Below are positions 32,591 to 43,670 of a stretch of 64,000 nt of DNA, one piece after another. The notes beneath the pieces are model-generated. The model had not been told where the DNA came from, searched no databases, and was given only the letters and a program-made list of their open reading frames with translations. The DNA is from Didymella arachidicola (Eukaryota; Ascomycota; Dothideomycetes; Pleosporales; Didymellaceae): positions 2,418,001 through 2,482,000 of the forward strand of contig CM049985.1 of the NCBI GenBank assembly GCA_016630955.3, given 5' to 3'. Position 1 is the first letter of the stretch. Every line of letters starts with the position of its first letter. The translations under genes were made by a program, and so were the position numbers.

Positions 32591-33872
32591 CTAGTTGTTC
32601 TCACGCGCAGTTTCGATTTCAGCATACTCTGCCCATCGACCATTTACGGCCTTTTTCCAGGTCCGGACTGAGGCGTCGTCGCCTGTGGATACAAGCAAGT
32701 CACCCATCTGCGAGAATGCCACTCTCCAGACTGCGCCGTGGTGGTTCGTCAATTCTTCTGTGAGCTTCGCTGTTTGCGTGATCCGCCCTGGATTCTGCTC
32801 ATTCTCGCGGTGGTTGTCAGGGGCCTTCGACGCGCCAGCCAGCCCAGCTCCTATGCCGGAAGGGGCGTTCCTACGAACGTCTGTATTTGGCGAGTCTGCG
32901 GATGTGAAAGGTGCAGCGGCTGCAGATGATCCAGCGGTCGCGCTCTTGCCTGAGCTGGGCGTGTAGAGTTCATAGATGCGGATGGCACCATCTTTGCTTG
33001 CTGTTGCAAGGATGTCGTGCCCGCGCATAGAGCCGTTGGCCCAAGCCAGATCGCGGATGATCTGCCGGGAACCTTCCAGCTTTGCCACCTGGAAGAAGCG
33101 TTTGGCTTTGTCGGTCCTGAATATTAAGACGTCCTTCATAGCAGCTACAGCAAGCGATAGCGACTTGCGATCTAGACCGGCCATGATTGCGGTCCAGCAC
33201 GGCAGCTTCTCCTTGTGAAATACAACCTTGAAGCCCACTTCATCCTGGCGGTCTGGAGGATTGTCTTCAGACACAGAACGCTCGGCCAGTATCGTCCACT
33301 CGTTCAGACTACTCTGATCTGACGGTTCGTACACTGTCAGCCGGCCATCACGCGTGATCAAGGCCAGCCATGTCTCTTGCATGATATTCTTGAAATCGAG
33401 GGACATGAATGGCGCGTGACCTGTCGAGACCAGATTGGCAATGAGCTTGAAGCGGTTACCGGACAGCGGGACTTCTGTAGCATCTTCTTGCCAGAGCTTG
33501 CAACGTCCATCCTCGCCTATACTTCCCACGACCTCCCCCATAAAAGGTCCGTTCCATTTAACCTACGCAGCGTCAGCACAAGCAGCCGAACAGACTCGAT
33601 CGATCTACGAAAGAATGCAGCAAGCGTAGGAAGCATTTGCAAGCATCAGGGCAAACTCCACAGCGAGCACCATCACTCACATCAGTGACCTCGGCATCGT
33701 GCGCTTTCCAGCTCTCGACAAGCGACCAGGATTCGTCCTTCTTGTCCCATACTTTCAGACGGTGGTCCGAGCTTGCAGTCACCATACGCGTGCCGAAGTA
33801 GTTGAAGTCGATAGCAAGCACAAGGTCCTGATGGCCATGGGAGAAGGTCGTGAAATTGCGTTCAGAGGCCAT
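32591..33872 (-). CDS. SEH1: nucleoporin Seh1, WD40 propeller (NPC and SEA complex)
   Basis: Seh1 belongs to the Nup84 outer ring of the nuclear pore and to the SEA/GATOR2 complex on the vacuole. Exons 33872-33681 and 33562-32591 (387 aa with this start). The 118-nt intron has donor GTGAGT and acceptor CGTAG, phase 0. WD40 blades are visible: F-S-H-G-H-Q-D-L-V-L-A-I-D-F...K-V-W-D; W-K-A-H-D-A-E-V-T-D-V-K-W...C-K-L-W; a later A-T-A-S-K-D-G-A-I-R-I-Y; and the final H-H-G-A-V-W-R-V...S-T-G-D-D-A-S-V-R-T-W. The first blade starts just after M-A-S-E-R-N-F, the usual place, which is why I chose 33872. The same frame stays open upstream through ATG 34244, so a 124-residue longer N-terminus is possible. 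A Gly/Ser/Ala-rich loop interrupts the propeller near residue 290. Confidence 0.9.
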
Positions 33873-34689
33873 CTTGGTGTAGGCGTGACGCGCCCCAATG
33901 AATTCCTCTTGCAGTTGCTGGACGACGCGCTTATCGACGCTCGGTGAGGTTCCGTCAGCGCAGGGCTCCTGGATCAGCGGGGCGATGAGATCAGCCTGTT
34001 CAAGTGCATCGTCAACGGTCACGGCTTCGTTAAGATGAGAGTGCCGATGGTTGGGCAGCGGGCCAGAGTGCAACCGTGCTTCGTCGCGTGTGGGGCTCAA
34101 AGACGCATCGCTCGCAGCCTGCGATGGCAGCCGTGACGGGGTGATGGTGGAGAGAAAAGCCGGACGCGCAAGGCGACGAGTCACAGCATCCAAGAGCTGA
34201 TCAGTACCGGATCGTGGATGCAGTGCTGGGGCGTGGAGGTCCATGGATGGATGCTGCGCGACTCGAATGAGCCTTCTCTCGTTTGGGGCTAGAGCAGGAA
34301 CCAGCCGGGGCAGGCACGACTCTTGAACGTGGCCTTTCAACAACACAAAGACTCAAGGTTCCCGGTTCATAAACAACACGCGCAATTCGTCGCTCGCCGC
34401 TCTTTCCTTTGTTGTTCCTGCTTCTCCCCGCATTCGTCGGACGCTTGCCCGCTGCCGATCGTCAAAGTTTATGCCCGTCGCTGCTGCCCCCTGCACGGCT
34501 GTTAAAAAAAAAAGAAGAGCTTCACAACTCGAGAACAACAATCGCGCCGTTGTTGAGCTAGGCCTTACCGCATTAGTGGGTATTTACATTCACCTCAGCG
34601 GATGCCACGGACCGTGATTATCGTAACAGCTACCTCATCCAGGGGCCTAGCTTCCCCATCACCATATCCAAGCAAGAGTCTGGAACAAG
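33873..34689. other. divergent promoter region of SEH1 and ALG7
   Basis: This region separates the divergent SEH1 and ALG7 genes. A run of ten A at about 34504-34513 lies midway and could act as a nucleosome-depleting element. The SEH1-proximal part (to 34244 or beyond) may instead be coding; see SEH1. Confidence 0.5.
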
Positions 34690-36170
34690 ATGTCAACATC
34701 GACGGCGCTGACTACAAATGAGACCGTCTCACTTGCTTCGGTGTCATGGGCGAGTGTCTGGGTCTTGGCGAACACCTTTCGAGGTCAGGGTGAGCCCCTT
34801 GTCGCAGCAATAGCATTCAGTGCACTTGCGTTTACAGCAAGCTACGCGTTGATACGATGGCTGGGAGATGCCTTCATGCGCCGTGGTTTCAAAGGGAAAG
34901 ACCTCTGCAAAGTCAAGAAGAATGAGATGTGAGTTGAGCACCACTCGTCATGATCAGCAGCTCGCTAATCACCGTAGCCCTGAGATGATGGGTGCAGTGT
35001 GCGCCATGGTGTACCTGTTCGTCGTGATCTTCTTCATCCCCTGGCCGTTCTACAAAGATATTGTCGTTGCAACATCAGGGGGAGGTAACCGAGACGTCAT
35101 TAAAGAGCTAGAGCAAGTCGAGACAGGACGTCTCCTTCACAGATTTCCTCACAACAAGCTTGCGTCGTTCCTCGGGGCCATCCTCTCGTTGCAGTGCATC
35201 GTCCTGCTCGGTATCGGGGACGATCTGTTCGACATCAGATGGCGTCACAAGGTGCTCATACCAGCTGTTGCCTCCATACCCATGCTCGTTGTCTACTTTG
35301 TGGATTTTGGCGTGACGCAGATGGTGGTTCCACTTCCACTGCGACCGTATCTAGGCGAGCTGTTTGATCTCGGTGAGTTTGGAACATGCTGTGCAGCTTG
35401 TGCGAAACTGACATGTAATAGGTTGGGTCTACTACATTTACATGGCACTGTTATCCATCTTCTCCTCGAACAGCATCAACATCCTTGCAGGCATCAACGG
35501 TATCGAGGTAGCTCAGTCGATCGTGATTGCTGTGCTCATAGCCGGCAACGACATACTCTATCTGTCACCCTTCACTACTTACCCGCACCCAGCAACAGAC
35601 TCGCACCTCTTTTCGCTGTACTTCTTACTCCCGTTCATTGGAGTATCGTGCGCGCTACTGAAGCACAACTGGTATCCTGCAAAGGTATTTGTGGGCGATA
35701 CTTATTGCTACTTCGCCGGGATGGTCTTTGCGGTAGTCGCAATTCTGGGCCACTTCAGTAAGACACTGATTCTGTTGCTTCTGCCACAAGCGTTCAACTT
35801 TGTGTATTCGGCTCCTCAGTTGTTCCACATCATACCATGTCCCCGACATCGGCTCCCGCATTTCAATGCACGGACAGGTCTACTAGAGCCATCGCGCGTT
35901 CAGTTTCAACAGCCTCTTCGACGACCGATAGCAGAGAGCCTCAAGGTGCTGCACCGGCTTCGGCTACTTGATCTCGAGGTGGACGAGAAAGGGCAGGTGC
36001 TTTCATCGTCCAACTTTACGCTAATCAATCTGTGGTTGGTGTGGTTCGGCCCCATGCGGGAGGATCAACTGGCGCTGGGGTTACTGGCGTTTCAGTTTGC
36101 AGTCGGAGTTTTGGGGCTGTTTGTTCGGCATCGCATGGCGCTGCTCATCTTCACGGCGGACAACTGGTAA
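34690..36170 (+). CDS. ALG7: UDP-GlcNAc:dolichyl-phosphate GlcNAc-1-P transferase
   Basis: Alg7 performs the first step of lipid-linked oligosaccharide synthesis for N-glycosylation in the ER membrane. Exons 34690-34928, 34978-35372, 35422-36170 (460 aa). Both introns are 49 nt (donors GTGAGT). The protein has about ten hydrophobic helices. Family motifs seen: K-K-N-E-I-P-E-M-M-G formed across the first splice join, G-I-G-D-D-L-F-D-I-R-W-R-H-K (Asp-rich Mg/phosphate site), N-S-I-N-I-L-A-G-I-N-G-I-E-V, and K-V-F-V-G-D-T-Y-C-Y-F-A-G-M. Late in the protein, P-C-P-R-H-R-L-P fits the eukaryotic loop. This enzyme is the classical tunicamycin target. Confidence 0.95.
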
Positions 36171-36914
36171 TATCGCAGCATTTGAGTACTTGCGTAGCAT
36201 TACACTTGGCATTGATGGCAGGAAGTTAGAGGGCGCTTGACGCTTTCTGTATAACATCAATCGAGTGAACCTGTTGACATAACACGAACGATGGATCGGT
36301 ATCACGGATGTGGTCGGAAATCAGCTGCGCGAGCGCGCGGTGAGATGCATGAGCCTTGCAATGTCGAATCAGAGGCCAGGTGGTGCTGATGACTCCGGTG
36401 AGGTGGCGCATCCTCGAAAGCTGCCCCACTGCGGGGACATCTCGCGGAAGCTCTGCTGTTTTGCTGCGAACGTCGTCATTATGTGCGGAAATGAACTTGA
36501 CGCTCCTTCAGCGCAACAGCGCGTTTACTACGGAGAACAGATCGCGGCATAAAGCGCTCAGTTTCGGCCTATGCAATGTAGCAATCAGCCAGGTATCGCA
36601 CCCCTACATATCGCGAGCTTGTCGTGTGTAGCTCACAGTGACATTTGGTCACCTGCCGAGAACGGACCGTGGAGGACCTCAAAAAGCCGCACTGTGATTC
36701 GATACTCGGCCGTGGCCGCCCTCACCTCCGGCATCGGCGGGACATTTCTGAATCCTACTTTGCCATCAGCTATTTGAGTGTCACGGTCTGCGCCTTTAAT
36801 AACCCAGACACTGCCGTTGCTTGCTCCTCGCACACTCTCACCGAAGCCTTACCTTGCTTTTGCACCATATACCCCAATTACCTCCCAGATACCCGCAAAT
36901 TGCACACATCCGCC
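36171..36914. other. intergenic region upstream of LEU1
   Basis: 744 nt, no gene seen. Several short overlapping frames on both strands look random. It should hold the LEU1 promoter. Confidence 0.5.
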
Positions 36915-39396
36915 ATGCCTTCTGCAGTGAAACCCCCGCAGACCCTGTACGACAAAGTGTTCGAAGACCACATTGTCGAGGAGCAGGCAGATGGCACAGT
37001 CCTGCTCTACATTGGTACGCTGCGTGCGGCTCTGGTTCCTGGAAGACTTCTCTGATAGCTCGCAGACAGACATCTTGTTCACGAGGTGACATCACCGGTA
37101 AGGCTACCATCGGACCACACTCCGCACAGCGCAACAGCTAATGATGGCTGCAGCAAGCTTTTGAGGGCCTTCGAAATGCCGACCGGAAAGTCCGGAGACC
37201 AGATTGTACCCTGGCCACCGTCGATCACGTATGTTCTTGCTCACTGTGTGCTTCCGCGTGAGACCGAGGGCTAACAGCTTCTAGAACATCCCTACTATCT
37301 CGCGGAAAAACCTCACAACTACCGAGAAATTTATCGATGAGGCCGATTCGCGGACGCAGGTCATGACCCTTGAGGATAACGTTAAGGCATTCGACCTCAC
37401 ATACTTTGGCATGGGCGATAAGAGGCAGGGTATCGTTCACATCATCGGCCCCGAGCAGGGATTCACCTTGCCCGGCACAACAGTCGTCTGCGGTGACAGC
37501 CACACCTCCACACATGGCGCATTTGGTGCCCTCGCATTCGGTATCGGTACCAGTGAGGTCGAGCACGTCCTGGCCACACAGACGCTCCTCACAAAACGGA
37601 GTAAGAACATGAAGGTCCAGGTCGACGGAGAGCTGGCTCCCGGCGTCAGCAGCAAGGACATCATCTTGCACGTCATTGGCATAATTGGTACTGCCGGAGG
37701 AACAGGAGCAGTCATCGAGTTCTGCGGTTCGGCGATCCGCAGCCTCAGCATGGAGGCGCGTATGTCGATTTGCAACATGTCTATCGAGGGTGGCGCGAGA
37801 GCAGGAATGGTCGCGCCCGACCAGACTACAATCGACTACTTGAAGGGACGCCCGCTGGCGCCCAAAGTCGACAGCCCCGAGTGGAAGAAGGCCTGCAACT
37901 ATTGGCTGAGCCTGAAGTCGGACGAGGATGCCAAGTGGGACCACGAGATTTTCATCGACTCCAAGGACATTGCCCCGACTGTCTCGTGGGGAACCTCGCC
38001 CCAGGATGTCGTTCCTATTACTGGCAAGGTCCCCGGACCTGAGGATTTTGACGACGCAGTCAAGCAGGAGGCTTGCAAGCGCGCTTTGAAGTACATGGGC
38101 CTGACCGCTGGCACACCCATGCAGGAGGTCAAGCTCGACAAGGTCTTCATCGGTTCTTGCACAAACGCCCGTATCGAGGACCTGAGGGCGGCCGCAAGCA
38201 TCGTCGAGGGCAAGAAGGTTGCTTCAAACATCAAGCACGCTATGATCGTCCCTGGATCTGGTCTCGTTAAGCGGAAGGCTGAGCAGGAGGGTCTCGATAA
38301 GATCTTCATTGAAGCTGGCTTCGACTGGAGAGAGGCAGGTTGCTCCATGTGCCTGGGCATGAATCCCGATATCCTGTCTCCTGGCGAGCGCTGCGCGTCC
38401 ACATCGAACCGTAATTTCGAGGGTCGCCAAGGTGCTGGTGGTCGCACGCACTTGATGTCCCCAGTCATGGCTGCCGCCGCTGCCATCGTCGGCAACCTTG
38501 CTGACGTCCGCAAGCTCGCGCCCTCTACCTCCGCCGCAAAGAGCTCTCCCAAGGTCGAAGTCGCACACATCCACGATGCCGAGTCGGACGAAGGTCTCGA
38601 CAGGATCATGGACCTGCCTGAGGAGAACCAGGCTACCCACTCCAAGGAGACAAACACCAAGGGCGCTAGCGCGGGCATGCCCAAGTTCGAGACTCTCCGC
38701 GGCTACGCAGCACCTATGGACATCGCCAACATCGACACCGACGCCATCATTCCCAAGCAGTTCCTCAAGACCATCAAGCGCTCCGGCCTGGGCACCGCGC
38801 TCTTCCACGCCTGGCGCTTCGAGGCCGGCAGCGACAAGGAAGACCCGTCGTTCGTCCTGAACCAGGAACCCTACCGCCAATCCAAGATCCTCGTCTGCAC
38901 AGGCCCCAACTTCGGCTGCGGCTCCTCGCGCGAGCACGCTCCCTGGGCGCTCCTCGACTTCGGCATCAAATGCATCATCGCGCCCTCCTTCGGCGACATC
39001 TTCTTCAACAACACGTTCAAGAACGGCATGCTGCCGGTCCGCATCACCGACGCATCGAAACTCGCCGCCATCGCCGCCGAGGCCAAGGCCGGCAAGGAGA
39101 TCGAAGTCGACCTCGTCAACCAGGTCATCCGCTCTGCCGACGGCGCGGAGCTGAGCACATTCGACGTCGAGGAGTTCAGGAAACACTGCCTTGTCAATGG
39201 TCTTGACGACATCGGTTTGACCATGGCGAGCGAGGAGGCGATCCAGAAGCACGAGAAGAAGAGGACTGCTGTCTGGCCGTGGTTGGACGGCTCAGGCTAT
39301 CTCGCCCGTCACCGCAAGGGTCCCGTCAAGGTCGAGGCCGCGAAGGTGCCTAAGACAAATCGCGGTGAGGCTCTGAACGAGCCCCTTGATTGGTAG
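36915..39396 (+). CDS. LEU1: 3-isopropylmalate dehydratase (fused large and small subunits)
   Basis: This aconitase-family enzyme isomerises 2- to 3-isopropylmalate in leucine synthesis. Exons 36915-37014, 37066-37097, 37154-37228, 37285-39396 (772 aa). The introns are 51, 56 and 56 nt; exon 2 has only 32 nt. The 4Fe-4S cluster ligands are visible as Cys in V-C-G-D-S-H-T-S-T-H, in F-I-G-S-C-T-N-A-R, and in A-G-C-S-M-C-L-G-M-N. After a linker (about residues 490-550) the small-subunit domain starts (L-R-G-Y-A-A-P-M-D-I-A-N-I-D-T-D-A-I-I-P) with G-P-N-F-G-C-G-S-S-R-E-H-A-P-W. Eukaryotic fungi carry both domains in one chain. From 38500 to 39250 the third codon position is strongly C-biased, suggesting high expression. 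Confidence 0.96.
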
Positions 39397-40048
39397 ACGC
39401 TGGTCTACAAAAGTTCCTATATTATCTAATTAGCTATGTTGTGGGCGGATATCTTTTTGATGTTCAGACATTTATAGTCACGAATCTACGAACGCTGTAT
39501 GCGATGCTATCAATATCTGGTTCACTGTGCCTTGCGGTGTTACCTTAGTCAGCCAAGAGTTCATGCCAATTCGCCAACGCAACTTTGACACTGTGGTTAC
39601 CACCCTCTCATATCACACAAAAATCAAGTGTAAGCGCGTTTCTTTTTGTTTCCAACAAAGCGTGTTTTTGCTTGCAATAGGTGCACAGTCGCACACTGAC
39701 GACGTTTTGTTTCCGTGATAACGTTGAGCTCATCCTGCTTGTCCTGCAACATGGAAGCTATTCTGTTGAAGGACAGCAATACTCGGCGAGACCATCTTGA
39801 TATTCGGCGAAGCAGTAGCTGTCAGCTGGCTACAGGTATTTGCACATCGCTGACTATGATAGCCTTACGGAATCTTACAACCCATTCAAGTGGGGGGGAT
39901 ATTGATGCCGACATGCTCGATTGTAGTTAAGAGATGACTTGTGGTCGACAAGCGCGTCAGCATTTTTGACCTTGGCTTTATGTTTATCTAAATGCATTGA
40001 TCCGTTATCAGTCAAATCAGACACAAGCGCGTTCAATACGACGCATAA
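39397..40048. other. intergenic region between LEU1 and tRNA-Tyr
   Basis: 652 nt, no gene seen. Confidence 0.5.
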
Positions 40049-40133
40049 CTCCGCTTGGTGTAGTTGGTTTATCACGTTCGACTGTAATATTCATTGTTAT
40101 CGAAAGGTCCCTAGTTCGATTCTGGGAGCGGAG
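40049..40133 (+). tRNA. tRNA-Tyr (GTA) with short intron
   Basis: The cloverleaf can be folded by eye. The acceptor stem CTCCGCT pairs perfectly with AGCGGAG. The D stem is GTG/CAC around TAGTTGGTTTAT. The anticodon stem is TTCGA/TCGAA, with anticodon GTA at 40084-40086. The T stem is CCTAG/CTGGG around TTCGATT. The anticodon loop is too long unless about 11 nt after position 37 are an intron (about 40088-40098), which is universal in eukaryotic tRNA-Tyr. A T run follows at about 40137-40142 as a Pol III terminator. Confidence 0.92.
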
Positions 40134-40492
40134 ATGATTTTTGACTCGGTCATAACCCTGATGTTAGCTTCGGGCGGCCTTTTTTTAGGGTAAGAGAGAG
40201 CTCGAGCAGTTTCGTTGCGGAGCTTGTCGCTGTGCCGCGGTCCAGGCCAATGTTTTTGCTGGGCAAGGTGGGGTGGTGGGGTTGAAGCACGGCTGCGTGT
40301 CCGCATCGAGAGCTGAATACCACGACAATGCAGATCGAGGTCCGCAACAGAGGTTGCACATTGCCAATTCGAACGTGGTTGTATTGTGGTGTTTGACTGA
40401 GCCGACACTGTGTGGCTGCTCGCCATAGGTGGTTGGTATGTAAAGGTTCCAAATTGGAGAACTTGCATCAAATCGAATGACACGGTTTACCC
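40134..40492. other. spacer between two tRNA genes
   Basis: 359 nt, no gene seen. The open frame on the minus strand runs through the tRNA-Tyr gene and is not real. Confidence 0.5.
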
Positions 40493-40574
40493 GGCCCGAT
40501 GGCGCAATGGTAGCGCGTCAGATTCCAGTCAAGGTGTCTCCTGAAGGTTAGGCGTTCAAATCGCCTTCGGGTCA
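40493..40574 (+). tRNA. tRNA-Trp (CCA) with short intron
   Basis: The acceptor stem GGCCCGA pairs with TCGGGTC (one G-U), discriminator A at 40574. The D stem is GCGC/GCGC around AATGGTA. The anticodon CCA is at 40525-40527 and the T stem is AGGCG/CGCCT around TTCAAAT. About 10 nt after G37 must be an intron to close the anticodon stem TCAGA/CCTGA, which then has one A-C mismatch at its loop end. T-rich termination follows at about 40580-40584. Confidence 0.87.
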
Positions 40575-40704
40575 TTCTCTTTTTGCCCAGCTCGATTTGG
40601 GGCAATCCCTACTTTTTGTCCTTCCGCTGTCGGTGCCCACACAGAGCGGCATATGGGAGAGTGATGTGGGATGAGTCTGGTTTCGCTTTTGCTGCAGTCG
40701 TACG

Positions 40705-41773
40705 TTATCCGAATGAGCCAAAGACAACCGCTTTGCCTGACGAGTTGTCCTCTTGGACCATCGACTTTTCGAGCATAAGGAGCAAATGGGACGTTCGTAT
40801 TAGAAGCTCTGTCACATAAGTCAGTAATGGATATGCGAGCCAGGCAGCTTTGCGTCTCACCATCGTACTCAATATCGTAGCTGACGGGCATATCTTCGTC
40901 GTTCCTGATGAGAATGGGAGCGTCCCTACGTAGTTTCCGTTCCTTGACATTGAAACGGATTCCCGTATTCTTCGCCATACTGACCCACAGTATGCGCTTG
41001 TCGTTGGGATCGAAAAGCTCCTCTTCGACTTCCCGCACGGCTTCTTTACCTGTGCCGGCTTCTGCAACATCCTCCTCTCGAACGTCTGAAGTGGGTGCGC
41101 CGTTCAAGGCTGTCGTCTCACTGAGCCAGTCCCTCCAGACCCTCAATACGCCCTCCTCGACATCAACGAAGGCGCTGAAGAGACCGTTGTATGGGCCGAT
41201 CTTAACCAGGTTTGTCTGCGCAACAAGTTGCGTGAACAGCTCATGACCCTCAAGACTGACCGTCTGTTTGACGATATCACCCTTGAACTTGTCTTGAGTG
41301 GTGCCAGGGTAGGTGCGGCTGCCAGGTATGTCGCCAGGTCTGCGAACGACTCTGCGATCCCCGTCTTCGAGCTCTCGACGATGTGGTCGAAATCGAGAAT
41401 ACATGTGCCGCATCTCCCCTAATCTGGCAGCTGTGTTTTGTTCGGTCTCTTCGTAGAGTGACAACCCATCTGTGCTTCGGTATGCGCAAAAATAGGGGGG
41501 TTCCGTAAGTTTTGCGGACGGATGGTAGCACTCAAGCAACAGTGAGTGCGAATGAAGTTCGGCGGCAGCGACCAGACGATTGTGCAATATACGTAGGACG
41601 ATGTTGTAGATACGGTGGGAGACTACGGTCAAAGGCAGCAGCTCAGGAGTCGGTAGAGGCACGAACAAGTGCAAAAGCAGCTGTGTAACCCAGAATATCA
41701 GCAGTCATTTACTGTAAGCTCACATGTCAAGGCATACCTCATTTGGTAAGTTGTACAGATGGCACTGCGACAT
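40705..41773 (-). CDS. F-box protein
   Basis: Exons 41773-41738, 41680-40861, 40808-40705 (319 aa). Introns are 57 nt (GTATGC...ACAG) and 52 nt (GTGAGA...TACTGAC...ACAG). The F-box itself is formed across the first splice: L-P-N-E joins L-L-L-H-L-F-V-P-L, followed by L-L-P-L-T-V-V-S-H-R-I-Y-N-I-V. This would bind Skp1 in an SCF ubiquitin ligase; the substrate is unknown. The middle has a charged region and a S-L-E-G-H-E-L-F-T-Q-L-V segment. The C-terminus after the second splice reads L-L-I-R-T-S-H-L-L-L-M-L-E-K-S-M and ends G-K-A-V-V-F-G-S-F-G, a pattern typical of a group of filamentous-fungal F-box proteins. Reading through the second intron would give a longer, atypical basic tail ending at 40556, overlapping the tRNA-Trp gene. 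Confidence 0.78.
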
Positions 41774-42047
41774 CTTGAGGACTCCCGGATCGTTGACACG
41801 GTGTGTATCGAGGAAAAAAGGTACAGTCCAACGTGAACATGGATGAAGGGAAGCAACGGACATAAACCATCGTCATCGCGAAGTGACGCCCGACGCTACG
41901 CTGAACCAAGCTAGTTCCAAACACAAACGCGCTTGCCAGTCTGGGCTTCACCTCACCTTTCATCTCGCGGCGTTCCACCTTGATACAGGTCACACATTTC
42001 AGGAACCCCTTTATAGCGTCCGGAGGGCGCGTCAAGGTACAGTCGCA

Positions 42048-43670
42048 ATGTCAAGGATGCAAACTTTTGTCAAAGGTGACCGCAATGGCCGACCAGAGTC
42101 GCCTCATCAAGGGCAGCCGAAGGTCAACCAACAGCGAGCACAGCATGCGCAGGCAGCAAATCTCAAAGTCCAGATGAGGCCTGAGGTCGCCCGACCACCC
42201 ACCGCACTGAACTCACATGGACTTCATGGGCGTGGCGAGACCATCAATCAAAATCAGCCCGCTTCTCTGCAACAACAGCACCTGCAGCAGCCAAGACCTT
42301 TTGGTGAAGGCCGAACACGTGATCCTTACGATACTGACGCGGAAAGCATTGACACGACAGTGAATCACTCTGTTATTCAAGTTGAGGATACCCAGGTCTT
42401 TGATCAGCAGCAAACGCAACCGGAAGACCAAGAGGACGAAGATGAGTCTGGTGACGACGAAGAAGGTTTTGAGGCAGACTTCTTCGATGAGGAAGGACAG
42501 TGGCACGAGGACGTGCAGCAGTACCTTGATCAGGCCGGTTATGCGGAAGCCAGCCGCGATGAGCAGATGCAGTATCTACATCAGACCCAGTCCCATCTCT
42601 TCCGTACCATCGATGGCGATTCTTATCCCACGACAACAGAGGGTATTCCCACCGAAGTAGACGAAAATCAGGAGCAATCCATCGAAAATCCCGAACCTCC
42701 CTCGCCGTCTCCACGGCGTTTTGCTGGACCAGGCCAGGCTCCTTTATCGTTCAATCAGGAGCCCCACCAGTCGCACCAAGCACTTGATGCGCAAAATATC
42801 AACCTTGCCCCGCAACAAACCTCGAGGATTTATCAACAGGGAAAACAGATACGCTCGCAGCAGCGCCATGAGAATACTGCTCATGGCCGCAGTCAGTCTA
42901 GCCAACAGCACAATAATGTTGCGCCGCCAACGAGCCTACTACCCAGTTACAGCCAGACCACCCGCGAACAAGAACTCGCGGCACTTTCAACGGTCGATAC
43001 GCGGCCCAGAGGCCTTACGCCAGTCACCCAGGGTGGCTTACCACAGCGATCTCCCAGAATGCCACCGGCACCAGGAGACATGCAGAGCTCCGTCCCGAGA
43101 ATCTTGGAACCCGGGACGTCGGCCAAAAATGTGTCGGCGATACGAACCAAGCTTGTGCCCATCTTCCAACAGTCCGTACTCGTCGAGCCTTCACCTGTCG
43201 AAGAGCAGTCCGAGCACGTAGGCGACTACAACCCTAAGATTCTATCCCAGATGAAGTACGAAGAACTGAGAGACGAGAGCTTCGATAAAGACCCATGCAA
43301 GGGTGATTCTTCGCTGCCCGAACACATGCGTGATAAGCTCTTAGAGGAGCGCCTGCAATTCGCACAGCAGCAGCTCGATCCCACTGGTCAAGCTGAGTTC
43401 TTCGGTGCTCTTCCAACCACTGAGTGGGAAGATGCCGGCGACTGGTTTCTTGATCAATTCAGCACGATCATTGGCAGGACTAGAGAGGCACGACAAAAGA
43501 AGCGGAAGCTGGCTCAAGGCTTCGAAAAGGAAATCGAGATTCGCCACCAGCGTGTGGCAAAGAAGCAGCGGCTGGTAGAGGATGCCATGGCGAAGATGCA
43601 GGCGCAAGGCGAAGGCCTGGTACCGAAGAGCCCACGAGCTTCAAAGAGTCCTCGTCCAAGGAGGGTTTGA
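42048..43670 (+). CDS. Ecm11-domain protein (synaptonemal complex type)
   Basis: Single exon, 540 aa, ATG at 42048; the frame is open further upstream but starts there without ATG. Residues 1-390 are disordered: Gln-, Pro- and Ser-rich with an acidic patch (E-D-Q-E-D-E-D-E-S-G-D-D-E-E). From about residue 400 the Ecm11 domain follows: L-S-Q-M-K-Y-E-E-L-R-D-E-S-F-D, then E-W-E-D-A-G-D-W-F-L-D-Q-F, I-I-G-R-T-R-E-A-R and a helix with F-E-K-E-I-E-I-R-H-Q-R-V. In budding yeast Ecm11 is a synaptonemal-complex central-element protein; a meiotic role here is an inference. The basic Ser/Pro C-terminus could be a nuclear signal. Confidence 0.83.
   Translation: MSRMQTFVKGDRNGRPESPHQGQPKVNQQRAQHAQAANLKVQMRPEVARPPTALNSHGLHGRGETINQNQPASLQQQHLQQPRPFGEGRTRDPYDTDAESIDTTVNHSVIQVEDTQVFDQQQTQPEDQEDEDESGDDEEGFEADFFDEEGQWHEDVQQYLDQAGYAEASRDEQMQYLHQTQSHLFRTIDGDSYPTTTEGIPTEVDENQEQSIENPEPPSPSPRRFAGPGQAPLSFNQEPHQSHQALDAQNINLAPQQTSRIYQQGKQIRSQQRHENTAHGRSQSSQQHNNVAPPTSLLPSYSQTTREQELAALSTVDTRPRGLTPVTQGGLPQRSPRMPPAPGDMQSSVPRILEPGTSAKNVSAIRTKLVPIFQQSVLVEPSPVEEQSEHVGDYNPKILSQMKYEELRDESFDKDPCKGDSSLPEHMRDKLLEERLQFAQQQLDPTGQAEFFGALPTTEWEDAGDWFLDQFSTIIGRTREARQKKRKLAQGFEKEIEIRHQRVAKKQRLVEDAMAKMQAQGEGLVPKSPRASKSPRPRRV

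Noticed and set aside
38224..39252. 342-codon minus-strand frame opposite LEU1
   Set aside because: Arises from the strong third-position C bias of LEU1; no independent features.
40097..40483. 128-codon minus-strand frame ending in A-P-R-I-E-L-G-T-F-R
   Set aside because: The C-terminal peptide is the antisense of the tRNA-Tyr 3' half, a well-known source of false proteins.
40556..40860. Long C-terminal tail of the F-box frame, reading through to 40556
   Set aside because: A good intron at 40809-40860 and a conserved-looking end in the other frame explain it better; the tail would overlap tRNA-Trp.
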